Assembly (NCBI GenBank): GCA_031772625.1
Contig: CM062807.1
Location: forward strand, 1,146,297,007 to 1,146,361,006
Reading direction: 5' to 3'
Length of the DNA: 64,000 nucleotides
Source of the DNA: Pinus tabuliformis
Lineage: Eukaryota; Streptophyta; Pinopsida; Pinales; Pinaceae
The notes beneath the pieces are model-generated. The model was not told where the DNA came from, made no database searches, and worked only from the letters and a program-made list of their open reading frames with translations. How positions within the stretch are numbered: the first letter of the stretch is position 1; each line of letters begins with the position of its first letter. Position numbers and translations under genes: made by a program. Of the stretch, positions 11,140 through 22,576 are shown piece after piece.

Positions 11140-11714
11140 CTAAGAACAGGCAAGAGAGGTTGCTTTCTTTCCATGCAGTGGGGATTTTTCTGAGCCTTTA
11201 GTTGGGGTCACAGTTTTTACAAACCTGGACTCTCTGTACAAACTCCTTTGCTCACCTCCAAAAGTGAGAATAGTGGCATAAGTTTGATCTAACTTAATAG
11301 GGCGCCCCACCTTGGAACCCCAAGATCTAGATATGAGCATGTCGAACCGAGGGGGAATGTCTGCCACTACTATGTTCGTTACCATGTTCTTCATAGGGAT
11401 CTAAGCCAGGTTTACCACCAGATCCTTTAACATTCCCAAGCAATTGACCCTCTTAGATTCAAAGGAGTATAGGTCCTTGTAGGGCCTAGTGATCGACAAG
11501 CCCAATTGTTCCATCACTGTTAGGGGCATGAGGTTGTGCGAGGCTCCAGATCCAACATGCAATTATGCAACAAGAGATCATGGATTACTAGGGTCACATA
11601 GAAGGGTGCAGTAGAAGGATCAAGTTCTTCCACATTCAGCCCAAAAACCACCATTGGCATCTCCTCTTGAAGATTTAAACTGTCATGTGTTGGTGCTGAG
11701 GTGGATGGAAGCAT
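11140..11714 (-). pseudogene. GypB aspartic protease and following linker
   Basis: The segment APFYVTLVIHDLLLHNCMLD near 11560 matches the start of a Tat-type retropepsin. The frame breaks right after the catalytic Asp, where the expected D-S/T-G is disrupted by a one-base loss; the downstream protease sequence continues in another frame. The open stretch 11394-11140 continues it, with IPPRFDMLISRSWGSKVG and LTFGGEQRSLYRE. The enzyme would cut the Gag-Pol polyprotein. It is inactive here. Confidence 0.8.
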
Positions 11715-11798
11715 GAATTGAGAGACTTGAGTTGTATAAGTAGGCTACTTTAGAAGCTCAATCAGAGGAACATGAATTTTTACCTTTTCAAGGTCCTT

Positions 11799-13190
11799 CT
11801 AAATATTGAATGTAGGTTGGACTTTTTCTATACCTCCAGGCTCTACTCCTTCTTCCTTACCACTAACAGTTTTCAACAGAACAAGCGCCTCCTTTTCTGT
11901 GTGTTCCTTGGAACTATTTCGTTCCTTATTAGAGGAGACCTTTATCTTGGAAGGGTCAAGATTTAGCTTACCTTTCCCTTTATTTAGTACTGGGGGAATA
12001 ACTTGGGGAGTAGTTCCCTCTTGTTGTTCTGGCTCTCTTGACCTCTTCTTTGAAGATCTTAGATCATACTTACGGTGTGGTTGTGCTTGCATGAAATCTG
12101 CAAACTGTTTACAATAATAATCTATATCCTCCTCATTTTCTACTGCTTCTCTATCATTATTGGTCTCCTAGTGAGCCATATTTTCATGTTCTTCTTCAGA
12201 GAAAGCAGAATACAAGTTTCCCTGCATCTCATGTGTATCTGATGGTTGTTCATTAGGATCATCTTCTAACTATAGAGAACAAGGGATCTGATCGAGCTGT
12301 TCATTTCTTTCCCTTGGAAGTATTGGCAATGGAGGCCTTCTATACTGTGGGTTATAACCCTGGTTGTTGACTTGAGCATTTTGTTTGGAGAGATTCTTGT
12401 TCTCAAGTTCAAGCTTCCCAACCTTATGTGATAAACTCCTGATGAGTTTATCTAGTTCATTCCACTTCAGGTTTGGTGATTCTTTAGATTGACCCGAGGA
12501 GGATGCTTCTTCTTTCCCTCTTTTATTCTCAGCAGGTTCTTTCTTTCCTCTTGACTTCCCTGCTGAAGTGAAATTTGCTTCCACCTCAAGTGCATTGATT
12601 TGGAGTTGATCTAGTGTGAGAGACTTCCTTTCCCTTAGAGTAAATCTGAAGTCGGATTCAAAGGCTACCAAAAAATCTAATCGAGCAACAGCTAGAGGAG
12701 GCTTTATCTCACCCAGCAGGTTATTGTACCGCTTATTGAACCTTTTGATAAATTCTGAGATATCATCTTTTGGCTTCTTCCTTATAGCATTATACTCTGT
12801 GAGGAGGTACTCATGATTTCTCTTTTCACCCCATTTTTGCATGAAAGAGTTTTCAAATTCCTCCCAGGTAGTGATGGAGGCATTAGGTAGGGCTTTAAAC
12901 CATTTTTTGGCTTCTCCATCAAGGGATTGTACAAAAAGTCTCATGACCGCATCCAGTTGTTCTACGTTACGATTCTCAGCAAAGGCACAGAAGGTTTCAA
13001 TGTGTCTCTATGTCGTGTTATCATCTTCCCCATTGAACCTAGGCAGAAGCTTTAGGTAGTCCTGGGGCATAGCACTTAGGGGCTGAGGTAAATTAAGAGG
13101 GGCATATTTATTTAGAAAAAAACTTGGAAGATCCATCTGGATTAATGGAAGGGGAGTGAGACTCGCCTGAGGAACATGGGCCCAAAACAA
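11799..13190 (-). pseudogene. GypB Gag
   Basis: The Gag region reads leftward from about 13190 and has a stop at about 13008. The open part 12944-12270 contains the capsid pattern of gypsy Gag: VQSLDGEAKKWFKALP, WEEFENSFMQKWG, ISEFIKRFNKRY. A Lys/Glu-rich stretch and a likely coiled-coil segment (KLELENKNLSKQNAQ) follow. No clear CCHC zinc knuckle was found, which is not unusual for Tat-like Gag. The 12092-11799 part is a charged linker (KYDLRSSKKRSREPE) toward the protease. Confidence 0.85.
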
Positions 13191-13560
13191 AGTGGTAGGA
13201 GTGGCTAGACTGAAAGCAGGGTATGTAAGGGTTTTATGAGTAATTCCTAAGTAGTGAGTAACAATGGGTTTAGAGTTGGATGAGGAGGCTTCAAAAACTA
13301 ATGAGACGGTAGTGCAGACACTAGGAGTCTTCTACTTCCAGACTTTCCTAAAAATTATTTTCTCTAGGTTAGATACGAATGGGGCTTTCTTCTGAGAGGT
13401 ATTTGAGTGAGTGTGAGGCTTTTTAAAAGCCAGGATGATAAATGATGATGGGGTTTGTGGAGTCACCAAGGTGATATGGATGCAATCAGAATGCATTTGC
13501 CCACCTACACAAAGAGTGCTCAACTTGTCGTATCCCAGGGGAAAAACCCTTCAATAAGTT

Positions 13561-13577
13561 CCCCGACAATGGTGCCA
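13561..13577 (-). other. GypB primer binding site (tRNA-Asp type)
   Basis: On the minus strand this reads TGGCACCATTGTCGGGG, five bases inside the 5' LTR end at 13583. It resembles the complement of the plant tRNA-Asp 3' end (TGGCGCCGTTGCCGGGG) with three differences, all of the transition type. GypA has the same kind of site at 17531. Confidence 0.75.
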
Positions 13578-13582
13578 AAAGA

Positions 13583-13695
13583 TGTTGTTGCTCCCAGAGA
13601 TAGCCTCAGATTACTTACAAGACCAGTTCCTGGGCACATCTAGATTCTATGTGTCTCAAATGATTCTCAGGAAAATGGAGACAACACACATACAC

Positions 13696-13730
<35 letters not shown>

Positions 13731-16190
13731 GGTTTGGTTCATTAATCCAAAGGTATAAGTCATGTATTTCTAGTACTTCTTCACATATAGAGTTCACTGA
13801 AATATGTGCATAAAATAGTGGAGGTCGAGTAGTTCAAGGACTTATAGTTTAATAAGATTTTGTAGATCAAATGAGATAGGATAAGGAGAAAGAGCAACTC
13901 ATCACATAGAGCTTAAAGCATCAAGAATTCTACGCTTAACACATAGAGCTTGAAACATCAAGAATTTCTACACTTATTTGAGTTATAGGTAGATATAATG
14001 GATAAAAGAGAGACTAGGTGTTATGATTCATGGAGTGCAACTTTTAAAGATATAATTTCAAAGATCCATACAAGCACATGCATTAACAATGTTGATACAA
14101 ATGAATCTGTGAGGAAATTACAGGCACATGCATTAACATATCGATACAAATGAATTTGTGAGGAAGTTTGAAATATTTATAGTAGCTATGATTACATGAA
14201 TTCAAAGAAGAAACATGAACATAATGAGTTTTAAGAGAGGGATAACATACTGTAATACTCGAAGGGGGAATCACCACCGTTTGCTTGATATTCTGAAAGA
14301 TATGTATTCTAAAGTTATACAGTTTGAAAATAACATGTAGAGTTTTCTTTAGGATTTTTTGAACCTTTTTGAAGTGTTGCTTCCCCCTATTTATTTGGAG
14401 AGGGGGAGCATTGAACATTCATTACATAAAAATATCTTCGACTGAGTCTCAGCTGTCAGGTTGACTAGCTATCTCGGCCAGGGATGGCTCTATGGCCCAA
14501 AAGCATTACAAAATATTAATTGCCTCATTAAAGGGTGACACATTACAGGATAACAAATCAGTCAATCAGATGAACAATGTTAACAAAATATCTTCATGCC
14601 CATCCCTTTGATCACTTATGATTCAAGTTGTAGTTTGTTCATGGTATGGCCTCCTGTGTTGCTCAGCCGACTCCCGTCATTTCTTCCTTTACTACTTGAA
14701 CCATTAATCCTTCAAAGTTGGGAGTGGGCACTATCAGTTTCATGTCGCAGTAATGAAGCAAAGGACCCTTGGGTGGTACTTCATGTTCCCTCTGTATGGG
14801 GGCACCACGCTAGATAATCAAGTCTTCCCAAGCTAACAAGTCCTTATTTACTTCTGTCATTGTCAACCCTAGTTCCGTGTCACAGAGGGCCTTTTTGGAT
14901 CAACCCATTATGGGTTTGAAGGCTCCATCTTCCTTATTAAATGCCACAACTGCCAACCCACCGCGCCTTTAAATTTCTGTATTGCCTGGTCGCGGAGTTC
15001 TTATACTAGGGTTTCTCACTAAAAAATCTTTTACAAGACGGGGCCTTTCTCTATTGTTACCTGGAATCCCGCATACCGGTGATTTATAACACTTTACCTT
15101 TGGCATTTCCCCTTGATACTTGTGATCACCGATTTGCGGGATCAGGCCCACCCAAGGTATTGCAATCGCACTGTAGGAGAGAGTGTTGACGACGAGTGGT
15201 TTTCGAAGGGGGCATGAGTGGTAAGTGGTACTACCTGGTAGCGGAGGGGCTCTACGAGGAAACCGCTTTTCGAACCCCCCCTGCTGTTAAAGGGAAACAT
15301 GGCAAGGGGGGCTGAAAAGGTCTGGGAGCCATTGATCTGGCAGAGTCAATCTGGGTTGTCCGGAGATGGGTGTCATTTATTTGATGGTGGAGGAGGGACC
15401 CCAGGATTGATGACATCATTGGTATCATGTGGCACCTCCTGAGTGGTGACACATGTCACCTAGATACACCCCCATAAGACCCCTGAAAATGATGAATATA
15501 CGTGCCACATGTCCTTCGTACTCCCACATCATGCTAATGTGAATTGCCATGTGTATTTATTTGGACCAATGGTATTTTTCTGCATGGCCCCCCTGTAGGA
15601 GAGAGAAAAGGTGTACCTGCCTCTTGTTTTGCAACTGAATTCCTTTGTAAATTGGCATCGGCCCTCCCCTGATGTTTTAACACTATCGGTGTATTTCCCT
15701 GCAATTCCTTAAGGATGTTTCGTTGGACCCACTAATTTCCAATTTGTTGATATCGAAGATCTGCTCCTTTGTACCACACTTTGAGATCTCGTCGATCTTC
15801 GATATGCCGATATGCTTCACCTTGGATCTTTGACTTTTGCAATCGCCGATATCGACAATTTCTCTATCATAGGTTTGTTGTGTCCTTTCTCACTATTGTT
15901 GCTAGGAAACTGTGATTTTGATTTGTGATCTGCTCAAGGCCCTCCGATAAGCTCTTCCCCTTCATTTCCGAGGCAACAGAACCCATCAACTTCAACAGGC
16001 CATATCTTCTGATCCAGAAGTCCATTTTTGGACTTCCATATACTGTTGGAAAACTCGTTCCGAGCACTATGCAATGGAGAGGGTCTGATTTGGTTTTGAG
16101 TGATTCTATGGCCTTGAATATGGCTTAAAACTTCACTACTCTTTGATAACTTTGACCAACTGAGAACTCATAATGCAGTGAGTGACAACA
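13583..16190 (-). repeat. GypB 5' LTR
   Basis: This is 2608 bp and pairs with 3529-6191. It begins (plus strand) TGTTGTTGCTCC and ends GTGACAACA. It carries a (TA)n run that the partner LTR lacks and one copy of the 52-bp unit. On the minus strand it directly precedes the primer binding site, which fixes it as the 5' LTR. Confidence 0.9.
13698..13729. repeat. (TA)n microsatellite in GypB 5' LTR
   Basis: About 32 bp of alternating T and A. The partner LTR has only a short TATATAA at the same place (about 3640), so the run expanded after the element inserted. Confidence 0.85.
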
Positions 16191-16195
16191 CTCAT

Positions 16196-17527
16196 CATCA
16201 TCACTTGGATTGGGTTCTTATCTCTTGTGAGATTTTCACTATTCCTTTTGGAGGAAGATTTTGGATGTAGTGGATGAATTTTGATGTTTGGATGTCTCTC
16301 TCTTTTCTTAGAGCTTTATTATCGGCATACTTTGGTGATTGGGTATATTCTTTCCACTTGTAAGTAATATTTTTTGTCTATTATTGTTATTTAATACATT
16401 GATGTTACTAGGATTTTCGCTATACTAGATTTGAAATTTACTGCTTTTCATGTGCGAAATTGTGGAAATGTAGTCTTTTGTAGTGTTACATCATCTCATG
16501 TATCACATCTGAAAGGTTGAATGTTCCTAGAGATTGTTTATGTTGAACACATCTTGATACGTCATCAATTATTGCAAATTGAAGCATAAATTCTTCTAGC
16601 AGCTACTCTCATGCCCTAATTGCCATGTGAAGTTGTCTAGGAGGCTCCTTGATTAGGTGTAGTTCCTCTAAATCACAAATTTCAACCTGACTCCATCTTC
16701 CCCAAAGGATAAGGCACTGATCCTTCCATAGGTGATCATTTTCAAAGAGAATTCCTCTCAACTTCCCCTCTTTTTCTAGGTCTAGCCCCCATAGGTCACC
16801 TAGGGCATCACTTTTCTCATGATTTAGCCATCAAAATAATTTGATCTCTTGCCCCCTACTGCGCTAGTGTGTGCTCAAGAGGCCCTCCAAATTTCACGAG
16901 ATTCCGACGGTGGGATATTGAGATATTTCAAGCCCTAGCTCAAAGATCAATTCTTTCCCTTGGTTCCCATTGGCTAGTAGCCTCATTGGGATCATAGCAC
17001 TAAATCATCAAAACAAAATTCTTTCTTTGATCCCCTTCCTTTCCCCAATTAGGTCAAATACATCCTTGGTTGAACAATTGCATATCCTTAACCTAATTTT
17101 GTGTCTATTTGGCCCTTTTTGGTCTCTCAACTTATTGACTCCAATTCCACAAAGATCACTTAGAATTAAAGCATCCACAAGGCCTTTTGATACTAGGGGA
17201 TACCTTGACAAGACATTCTCTCACACCCTATCTTCAAAGGCCCTCTTAGCCCTTCTTAGAGAGCCCATTGCCTTGATTCTAAAAAAAGCAACCCATTTAG
17301 TTCAGTCTCTCTTGTGAATAGGCCTGGGAATCACTTCTTTATCTTATCATTGACCTTATATTCTTGTGATTCCTCATACACTGGGACTCGTCCCATCGGT
17401 GAAAGTCCGTAAAGGGTAGGGAGCCTTAGCTGAGGTGAAAATGGGCTATCTCTCCATTGTTTCCCTCGACCTAGTAATTGCTATATAGGAACCCCTCCTA
17501 GGACCCCTGCTAGTTTAAGCAGTGACA
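16196..17527 (+). repeat. GypA 5' LTR, second segment (R-U5)
   Basis: This resumes the GypA LTR after GypB, opening CATCATCACTTGGATTGGG, and matches 39295-40631 throughout. It ends AGTGACA at 17527, three bases before the primer binding site. An open frame at 16970-17317 also exists in the other LTR with changes and has no recognised motif. Confidence 0.88.
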
Positions 17528-17530
17528 TTT

Positions 17531-17547
17531 TGGCGCCATTGTCGGGG
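17531..17547 (+). other. GypA primer binding site (tRNA-Asp type)
   Basis: TGGCGCCATTGTCGGGG follows the LTR end AGTGACA after TTT. It differs at two positions from the complement of the plant tRNA-Asp 3' end. It fixes 1505-17527 as the 5' LTR and the element as plus strand. Confidence 0.8.
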
Positions 17548-17662
17548 AAGAAGTAGGTTTGCCTCCTTAATGAATCATCGAGGAATTGATTCATAAACGA
17601 CATTTTGATTATTCCTCTGGTGACTCCACAACATTCTTCTTAGAATCGAGAACCCTCAAACG

Positions 17663-18350
17663 ATGACATACCACCAACGAAAGGGTGAAAAACCCCACAC
17701 TCCATTTTTTGATAGAAGGATAAACAAAAGGAATGAAAATCATGAATTTCCCATTCCTTTAAACCTTTCTAACATGATTGGAGGGCTTTTTAGTTCCGCT
17801 CCTGAAGATCCTGATAGGCCCAAATTCACTAGAAAGGAGGATCCCCAAGAGTACCACATGTGGGGCATCCTATAATGAATTCACCTACATGACCTCCTCA
17901 ACATTCTCCTTAGAAGGGGATGTCGAGTATGGTATCTATCATTTCCCCCATCCTCCATTTCTTACTGGGGAGATCTTGTTGGTGTATTAACAAAGAGGCA
18001 AGTCCATGAAAAGTATGTAGTTGAATTATACAGAGGTCTCTTGTCTAGAAAAAGGTCTGATAATGAATCCATAGTCGAGTTCATCCAAATATTTAACATG
18101 ATTATTCACTCTATTCCCCAAGAGATAGCCCCCCCAAAGGACGTGACCCTAGCCGCATACTTCAATGCTTTCACAGGAAAATTAACCTTTGATGTTACAA
18201 ACAAGAATCCTATTAATCTCCTCTAGGCCCAAGATATCATATTTGATCTCAATCAAGACATGAAGCAATCCTCCATTAACATGGTGCAAATTGATGATCA
18301 TAACACCCCCACCAATAATGAAGAACCATCCGTCCATGAGAAAAATACGC
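17663..18350 (+). pseudogene. GypA Gag (degenerate)
   Basis: The region opens at ATG 17663 with a basic, Arg/Lys/Asn-rich N-terminus. Coding moves through several frames: 17663-17875, 17880-17990, then 18041-18226 with NESIVEFIQIFNMIIHSIP and LAAYFNAFTGKLTFDV. The latter matches the capsid region of gypsy Gag. A stop at 18224 and at least two frameshifts are present. It is shorter than GypB Gag, so an internal deletion is likely. No CCHC knuckle is seen. Confidence 0.65.
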
Positions 18351-18419
18351 TTGCCTGAAACCAAAAAGAAAACAAGAAAGGGCTACAAGAAGAAACCTTC
18401 TAACCTTGCCACCTTGAAA

Positions 18420-18940
18420 CTTCCCCTAAGGTTGGCCTTGAACATGAATGACCCCTTCTATATTTCCCTTGGGATAAATGGCCACACCTTAAGGAATTGT
18501 ATTTTGAACTCTGGGAGCCCTATCCATATTATGTCTCTAAGTGTAATGGAGAAACTTGGGCTCAAGCTTTCGAGAGAATGCCCAATACAATAATCCTAAA
18601 TTGTGATGAGTTTAAGGTACATGTAATAGTGGAAAGAGAAAAGACACCCTTTCATACATAGCCCGAAAGAGAATTCACCATAAACATAGTCATAGTAGAC
18701 ATGAACCCTACGTGGGGGATGATTATGTCTTAGCAACTGTTCAAGGATTTAAACTTGTCCATAAGTGAAGACAAATCCACCATATACCTCCCTTGGAAAG
18801 AGAACTCCTATGTGTCCATTCCTAGGTATGAATTTTCTCCCCCTATGATTGCTTCCTCCCAAGACCCCAATGAAGACCTAGAACAAGAAAACATTGAGCT
18901 CGGGGAATGGAGAATTTTCAAGAATGAACATTTGAATTGA
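18420..18940 (+). pseudogene. GypA aspartic protease and linker
   Basis: The sequence DPFYISLGINGHTLRNCIL is followed by NSG in place of the DSG or DTG catalytic triad, then PIHIMSLSVMEKLGLKL. The catalytic Asp has therefore become Asn. Stops follow at about 18592, and the open part 18755-18940 is a linker (PRYEFSPPMIASSQD) ending at KNEH, where the foldback element inserted. The coding resumes with KNEH on the far side at 21065. Confidence 0.75.
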
Positions 18941-21064
18941 GGCTTCTATGATCCATATCAAGTTTATGAGAAATTTTTTGGTGCAAATCACATGATATTT
19001 CATTTGTCGACGCGTTTCAAACCCACCAATGTGGTTCATCGTCAGGATAAGTTGAAGAAACAGATCTAGTTTAGCATATTAAATAGTTAGAGCAGAGCAT
19101 CCAACAGCGATATTTCCTGACTAGGTAACGGTTATATTGTCTAACGGCTAAATTTTACCAGGAAATGGTTAGATGATCGGATTAGGGGCAAAACCTAAAT
19201 TCAAATAAATAGGTTAATTCAATTAGTTATATATTTTAATAAAAATAAAAGTAAGGGGACCATTTTATGAATTTATAGTTATAAATATATATTAAAATAA
19301 ATAAATTAATAGTTAATTATAAAAGTTATTATCTATATAAATATTAGAGTAATTATTAGTTATATTTTTTAATAAAAATAAAAGTCAGGGGACCATTTTA
19401 TATTTATAATTATATATTAAAATAAATAAATTATAAAATAAATTAATATAAATTAATAGCTAATTAAAAGTTATTACCTATATAAATATTAGAGTAATTA
19501 ATAGATAGTTATAAAAGTGGTTAAAACATGAATCACATATGACCTCATGACTCATGACTAGATGACCCAATGATAAGTACAAAAAAAGTACATGGGCCTC
19601 TCTATGGTCTGAAACAGGCTCCAAGGGCCTGGTATTACCACCTTGACAAATATCGGTTATATTTTTATTAAGATACAAGCTAAAGGGACTAAAAAAATAA
19701 AATAAAATAAATAAATAAATATTTATTTATAAAAGTTATTAAATATGTAAGTATTAGAGAAACTTAAGGGTAAAAATATTTTAATATTTAAAATTAGTTA
19801 ATATTTTATTTAAGGGTTAAAAATAGCATCTTATCATAGATTAGTTTCAAGATTATTTTTATTGTTAATTAAAATTATTAGAATAAACCTAATAACATAA
19901 ATTAATTGCTACTAAAATACCTCAAATCTTAACAACCACACCTTAAAGGATAAAGGCCACAGGAAGCGAGAAACAAGGGGAATTTACTTGGAAAAAAAAA
20001 AAAAAAGATCAAGCTAAACCTAGGGAGGGGAGGAAGAAAACGACTAGGAGGAGAGCGTTGGGACCCAAAAACCACTGATCTTCTAGGTTTAGCTTGATCT
20101 TTTTTTCTTTCTTTTTCTTGTTTTTTCTTTTTAGTAAACTCCCCTTGTTTCCTGCTTCCTGTGGCCTTTATCCTTTAAGGTGTGGTTGTTAAGATTTGAG
20201 GTATTTTAGTAGGAATTAATTTACGCTATTAAGTTTATTCTAATAATTTTAATTAACAATAAAAATAATCTTGAAATTAATCTATGATAAGATGCTAATT
20301 TTAACCCTTAAATAAAATATTAACTAATTTTAAATATTAAAATATATTTTCTGACCCTTAAGTTTCTCTAATACTTACATATTTAATAACTTTTATAAAT
20401 AAATAAATATTTAGTTATTTATTTTATTTTTATTTTTATTTTTTTAGTCCCTTTAACTCATATCTTAATAAGAATATAACCAACTATACTTATATTTAAC
20501 AACTTTTATAACTATCTATTAATTACTCTAATATTTATATAGGTAATAACTTTTAATTAACTATTAATTTATATTAAATTATTTTATAATTTATTTATTT
20601 TAATATATAATTATAACTATAAAATGGTCACCTTACTTTTATTTTTAATAAAAAAATAACTAATAATTACTCTAATATTTATATAGGTCATAACTTTTAT
20701 AATTAACTATTAATTTATATTAATTTATTTATTTGAATATATATTTATAACTATAAATTCATAAATGGTGCCCTTGCTTTTATTTTTATTAAAATATACA
20801 ACTAATTGAATTAACTTATTTATTTGAATTTGGGTTTTTCCACTAATCCGGTCCATCTAACCGTTTCCCGGTGAAATTTAGCCGTTTGACAATATAGCCA
20901 TTATCTGGTTAGGAAATATAGTTGTTGGATGCTCTACTCTAACTATTTAATATGCTAAACTAGATCTGTTTCTTCAACTTGTCCTAACTATGAACCACAC
21001 TGGTGGGTTCGAAACGCATCGAAAAATGAAATATCATGTGATTTACGCCAAAAATTTTCTCATA
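18932..21064. mobile_element. 2.1-kb foldback (long inverted repeat) element
   Basis: Left arm 18963-20023 and right arm 20083-21066 are inverted copies around a 59-bp loop. The arms start TTTATGAGAAA and meet at GATCAAGCTAAACCTAG / CTAGGTTTAGCTTGATC. They are very AT-rich and contain no gene. A flanking 12-bp direct repeat AAGAATGAACAT (18920-18931 and 21065-21076) splits one continuous pol reading. This fits the 9-12-bp target duplication of Mutator-like elements. The left side carries 31 extra bases (18932-18962) between repeat and arm that I cannot explain. The left arm also has an extra block of about 135 bp near 19518-19655. Confidence 0.85.
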
Positions 21065-21104
21065 AAGAATGAACATGTTAAAGCTACCCCCCTAGCAAGG
21101 AATT

Positions 21105-21510
21105 TGGGTCATGTCTTTCGATGGGGCTTGTTCTAAGACAGGAGCTAGGGCCGGTGTTGTCCTTCTCTCCCCATCCGAGGAGTATGTAATGTTTTCTTTA
21201 ACACTCCAAGTCACATGCACCAACAACGTGGTTGAATATGAAGCCCTATTGTTAGGTCTTGAAGCTGCCCAAGCTAAGAAGATTCAACAACTACTAATTA
21301 TTGGAGATTTTGACTTGACCGTGTCACAAATAAGAGGGACTTTCAACACCAAGCACCAAAAACCTCATACCATATAGGGAAAGGATCATTCACATGATAA
21401 AGGGATTTACAGAAGTTTCTTTCCAGGGTGTTGACCGTCGTCTAAATGACCCGGTTGATACCCTAGCTGGGGCAGCATCTACTTCTTCCATAATTGACAA
21501 TGACACATTA
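21105..21510 (+). pseudogene. GypA archaeal-type RNase H, upstream of RT
   Basis: MSFDGACSKTGARAGVVLL holds the first Asp, NNVVEYEALLLGLEAA the Glu, LIIGDFDLTVSQI the second Asp, and NDPVDTLAGAAS near 21450 the last Asp in another frame. The acidic residues of the active site are retained while the frame is broken by a stop at 21375. Placement between protease and RT is the same as in GypB. Confidence 0.82.
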
Positions 21511-21523
21511 AAACTTAGAAGAT

Positions 21524-22576
21524 GTGTGGTCTGACACCATTCATAGGCCTTTCGTTCCTGATTATGAAGACCATTGGCCTATTTTTGAAGATGACAAAGA
21601 CATAAACGACTTCCTTCAAAACCATAAGGAACCCCTTACAAGAGCTAGGGACATAATTAATGAGCAAAATTTTGATAGGAATGATGTTACCATGACCAAG
21701 CCCGATAACCAGGAGTCACCTGATGCATTGGACCTCAACCTTGGATCTGAAACCTCTCCTCTAATAATTAATATCATGAAAGGGTTGTCTAAAGAGGAAA
21801 GGGATGAACTCGAAAAATTGTTAAGGGAATTCAAGGATGTGTTTGCTTGGTCTTATGATGTGTTGAAAGCCTACAACCCTGAAATTATATACCATGCCAT
21901 TCCTCTCAAGGAAGGAACAAAGCCTACTAAGCAAAAGTTAAGATGAATGAACCCAAAACTTGCTCCCTTGGTCAAAGAAGAACTCCAAAAGATGGTTGAT
22001 GCTAGAATCATTACTCCCATACGAAACTCATCCTGCATTTCCAAACATGTGATCACTCGCAAGAATACTGGAAACAATAGGATGTGCATTGATTCTAGGG
22101 ATCTCAATCGAGTGTGCTTGAAGGACAATTACCCGTTGCCTAACATGGAGAACCTATTACAAAGGATAACTGGGTCACAAATGATATCATTTTTGGATGG
22201 GTTTTCAGGCTACAACCAAGTCATTGTAAAAGAGGAAGATCATTTGAAAACTGCCTTCACTATACCATGGGGAACTTACATGTTTCTCAGGATGTCGTTT
22301 GGTCTACTCAACGTTGGGTCTACTTTTGAAAGGGCCATGGATTGTTCTTTCATGGACCTCATTGGGAAGATCATGGAAACCTACCAAGACGACTTGATTG
22401 TGGCTTCCAAAGAAAGAAAAGAGCATTGTAAACACTTGAGGAAAGTATTTGAGAAATGTAGACAATACAACATTTCCCTGAACCCTAATAAATTTATCTT
22501 TAGTGTTGACAAAGGCAAATTCCTTGGGCACATAGTCTCCAAATATGGGATTAGCATTGACCTCGAACGGATCTAG
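21524..22576 (+). pseudogene. GypA reverse transcriptase
   Basis: The linker HRPFVPDYEDHW leads into EFKDVFAWSYDVLKAYNPEI, the lead-in to a Tat-type RT. After a stop at 21944 the RT proper runs to 22576: PLVKEELQKMVDARIITPI, CIDSRDLNRVCLKDNYPLP, SFLDGFSGYNQVIV (first Asp) and RMSFGLLNVGSTFERAMD. The YxDD box is YQDD instead of the usual YLDD. LNPNKFIFSVDKGKFLGHIV follows. Only two stops interrupt a long stretch, so this is the best preserved RT in the window. Confidence 0.92.

Larger units (their letters stand above)
3529..16190 (-). mobile_element. GypB: Ty3/gypsy Tat-like LTR retrotransposon
   Basis: The element is 12.66 kb, inserted in reverse orientation into the GypA 5' LTR. Perfect 5-bp target duplications CTCAT lie at 3524-3528 and 16191-16195. 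LTRs are 3529-6191 and 13583-16190, with inverted ends TGTTGTCAC...GTGACAACA. The primer binding site is at 13561-13577. Minus-strand order is gag, protease, archaeal-type RNase H, RT, degenerate RNase H, integrase. Each domain is recognisable but carries stops or frameshifts. A hAT transposon interrupts the integrase. Confidence 0.93.

Noticed and set aside
16970-17317. 115-codon open frame in GypA LTR
   Set aside because: The homologous stretch at 40081-40421 reads similarly but with a different start and frame breaks. No domain is recognisable, and it lies in U5.
18963-21066. Giant inverted repeat as an organelle-type inverted repeat, viral genome end or replication origin
   Set aside because: It is flanked by a short direct repeat within a gypsy polyprotein, has no genes, and is best explained as a foldback transposable element.
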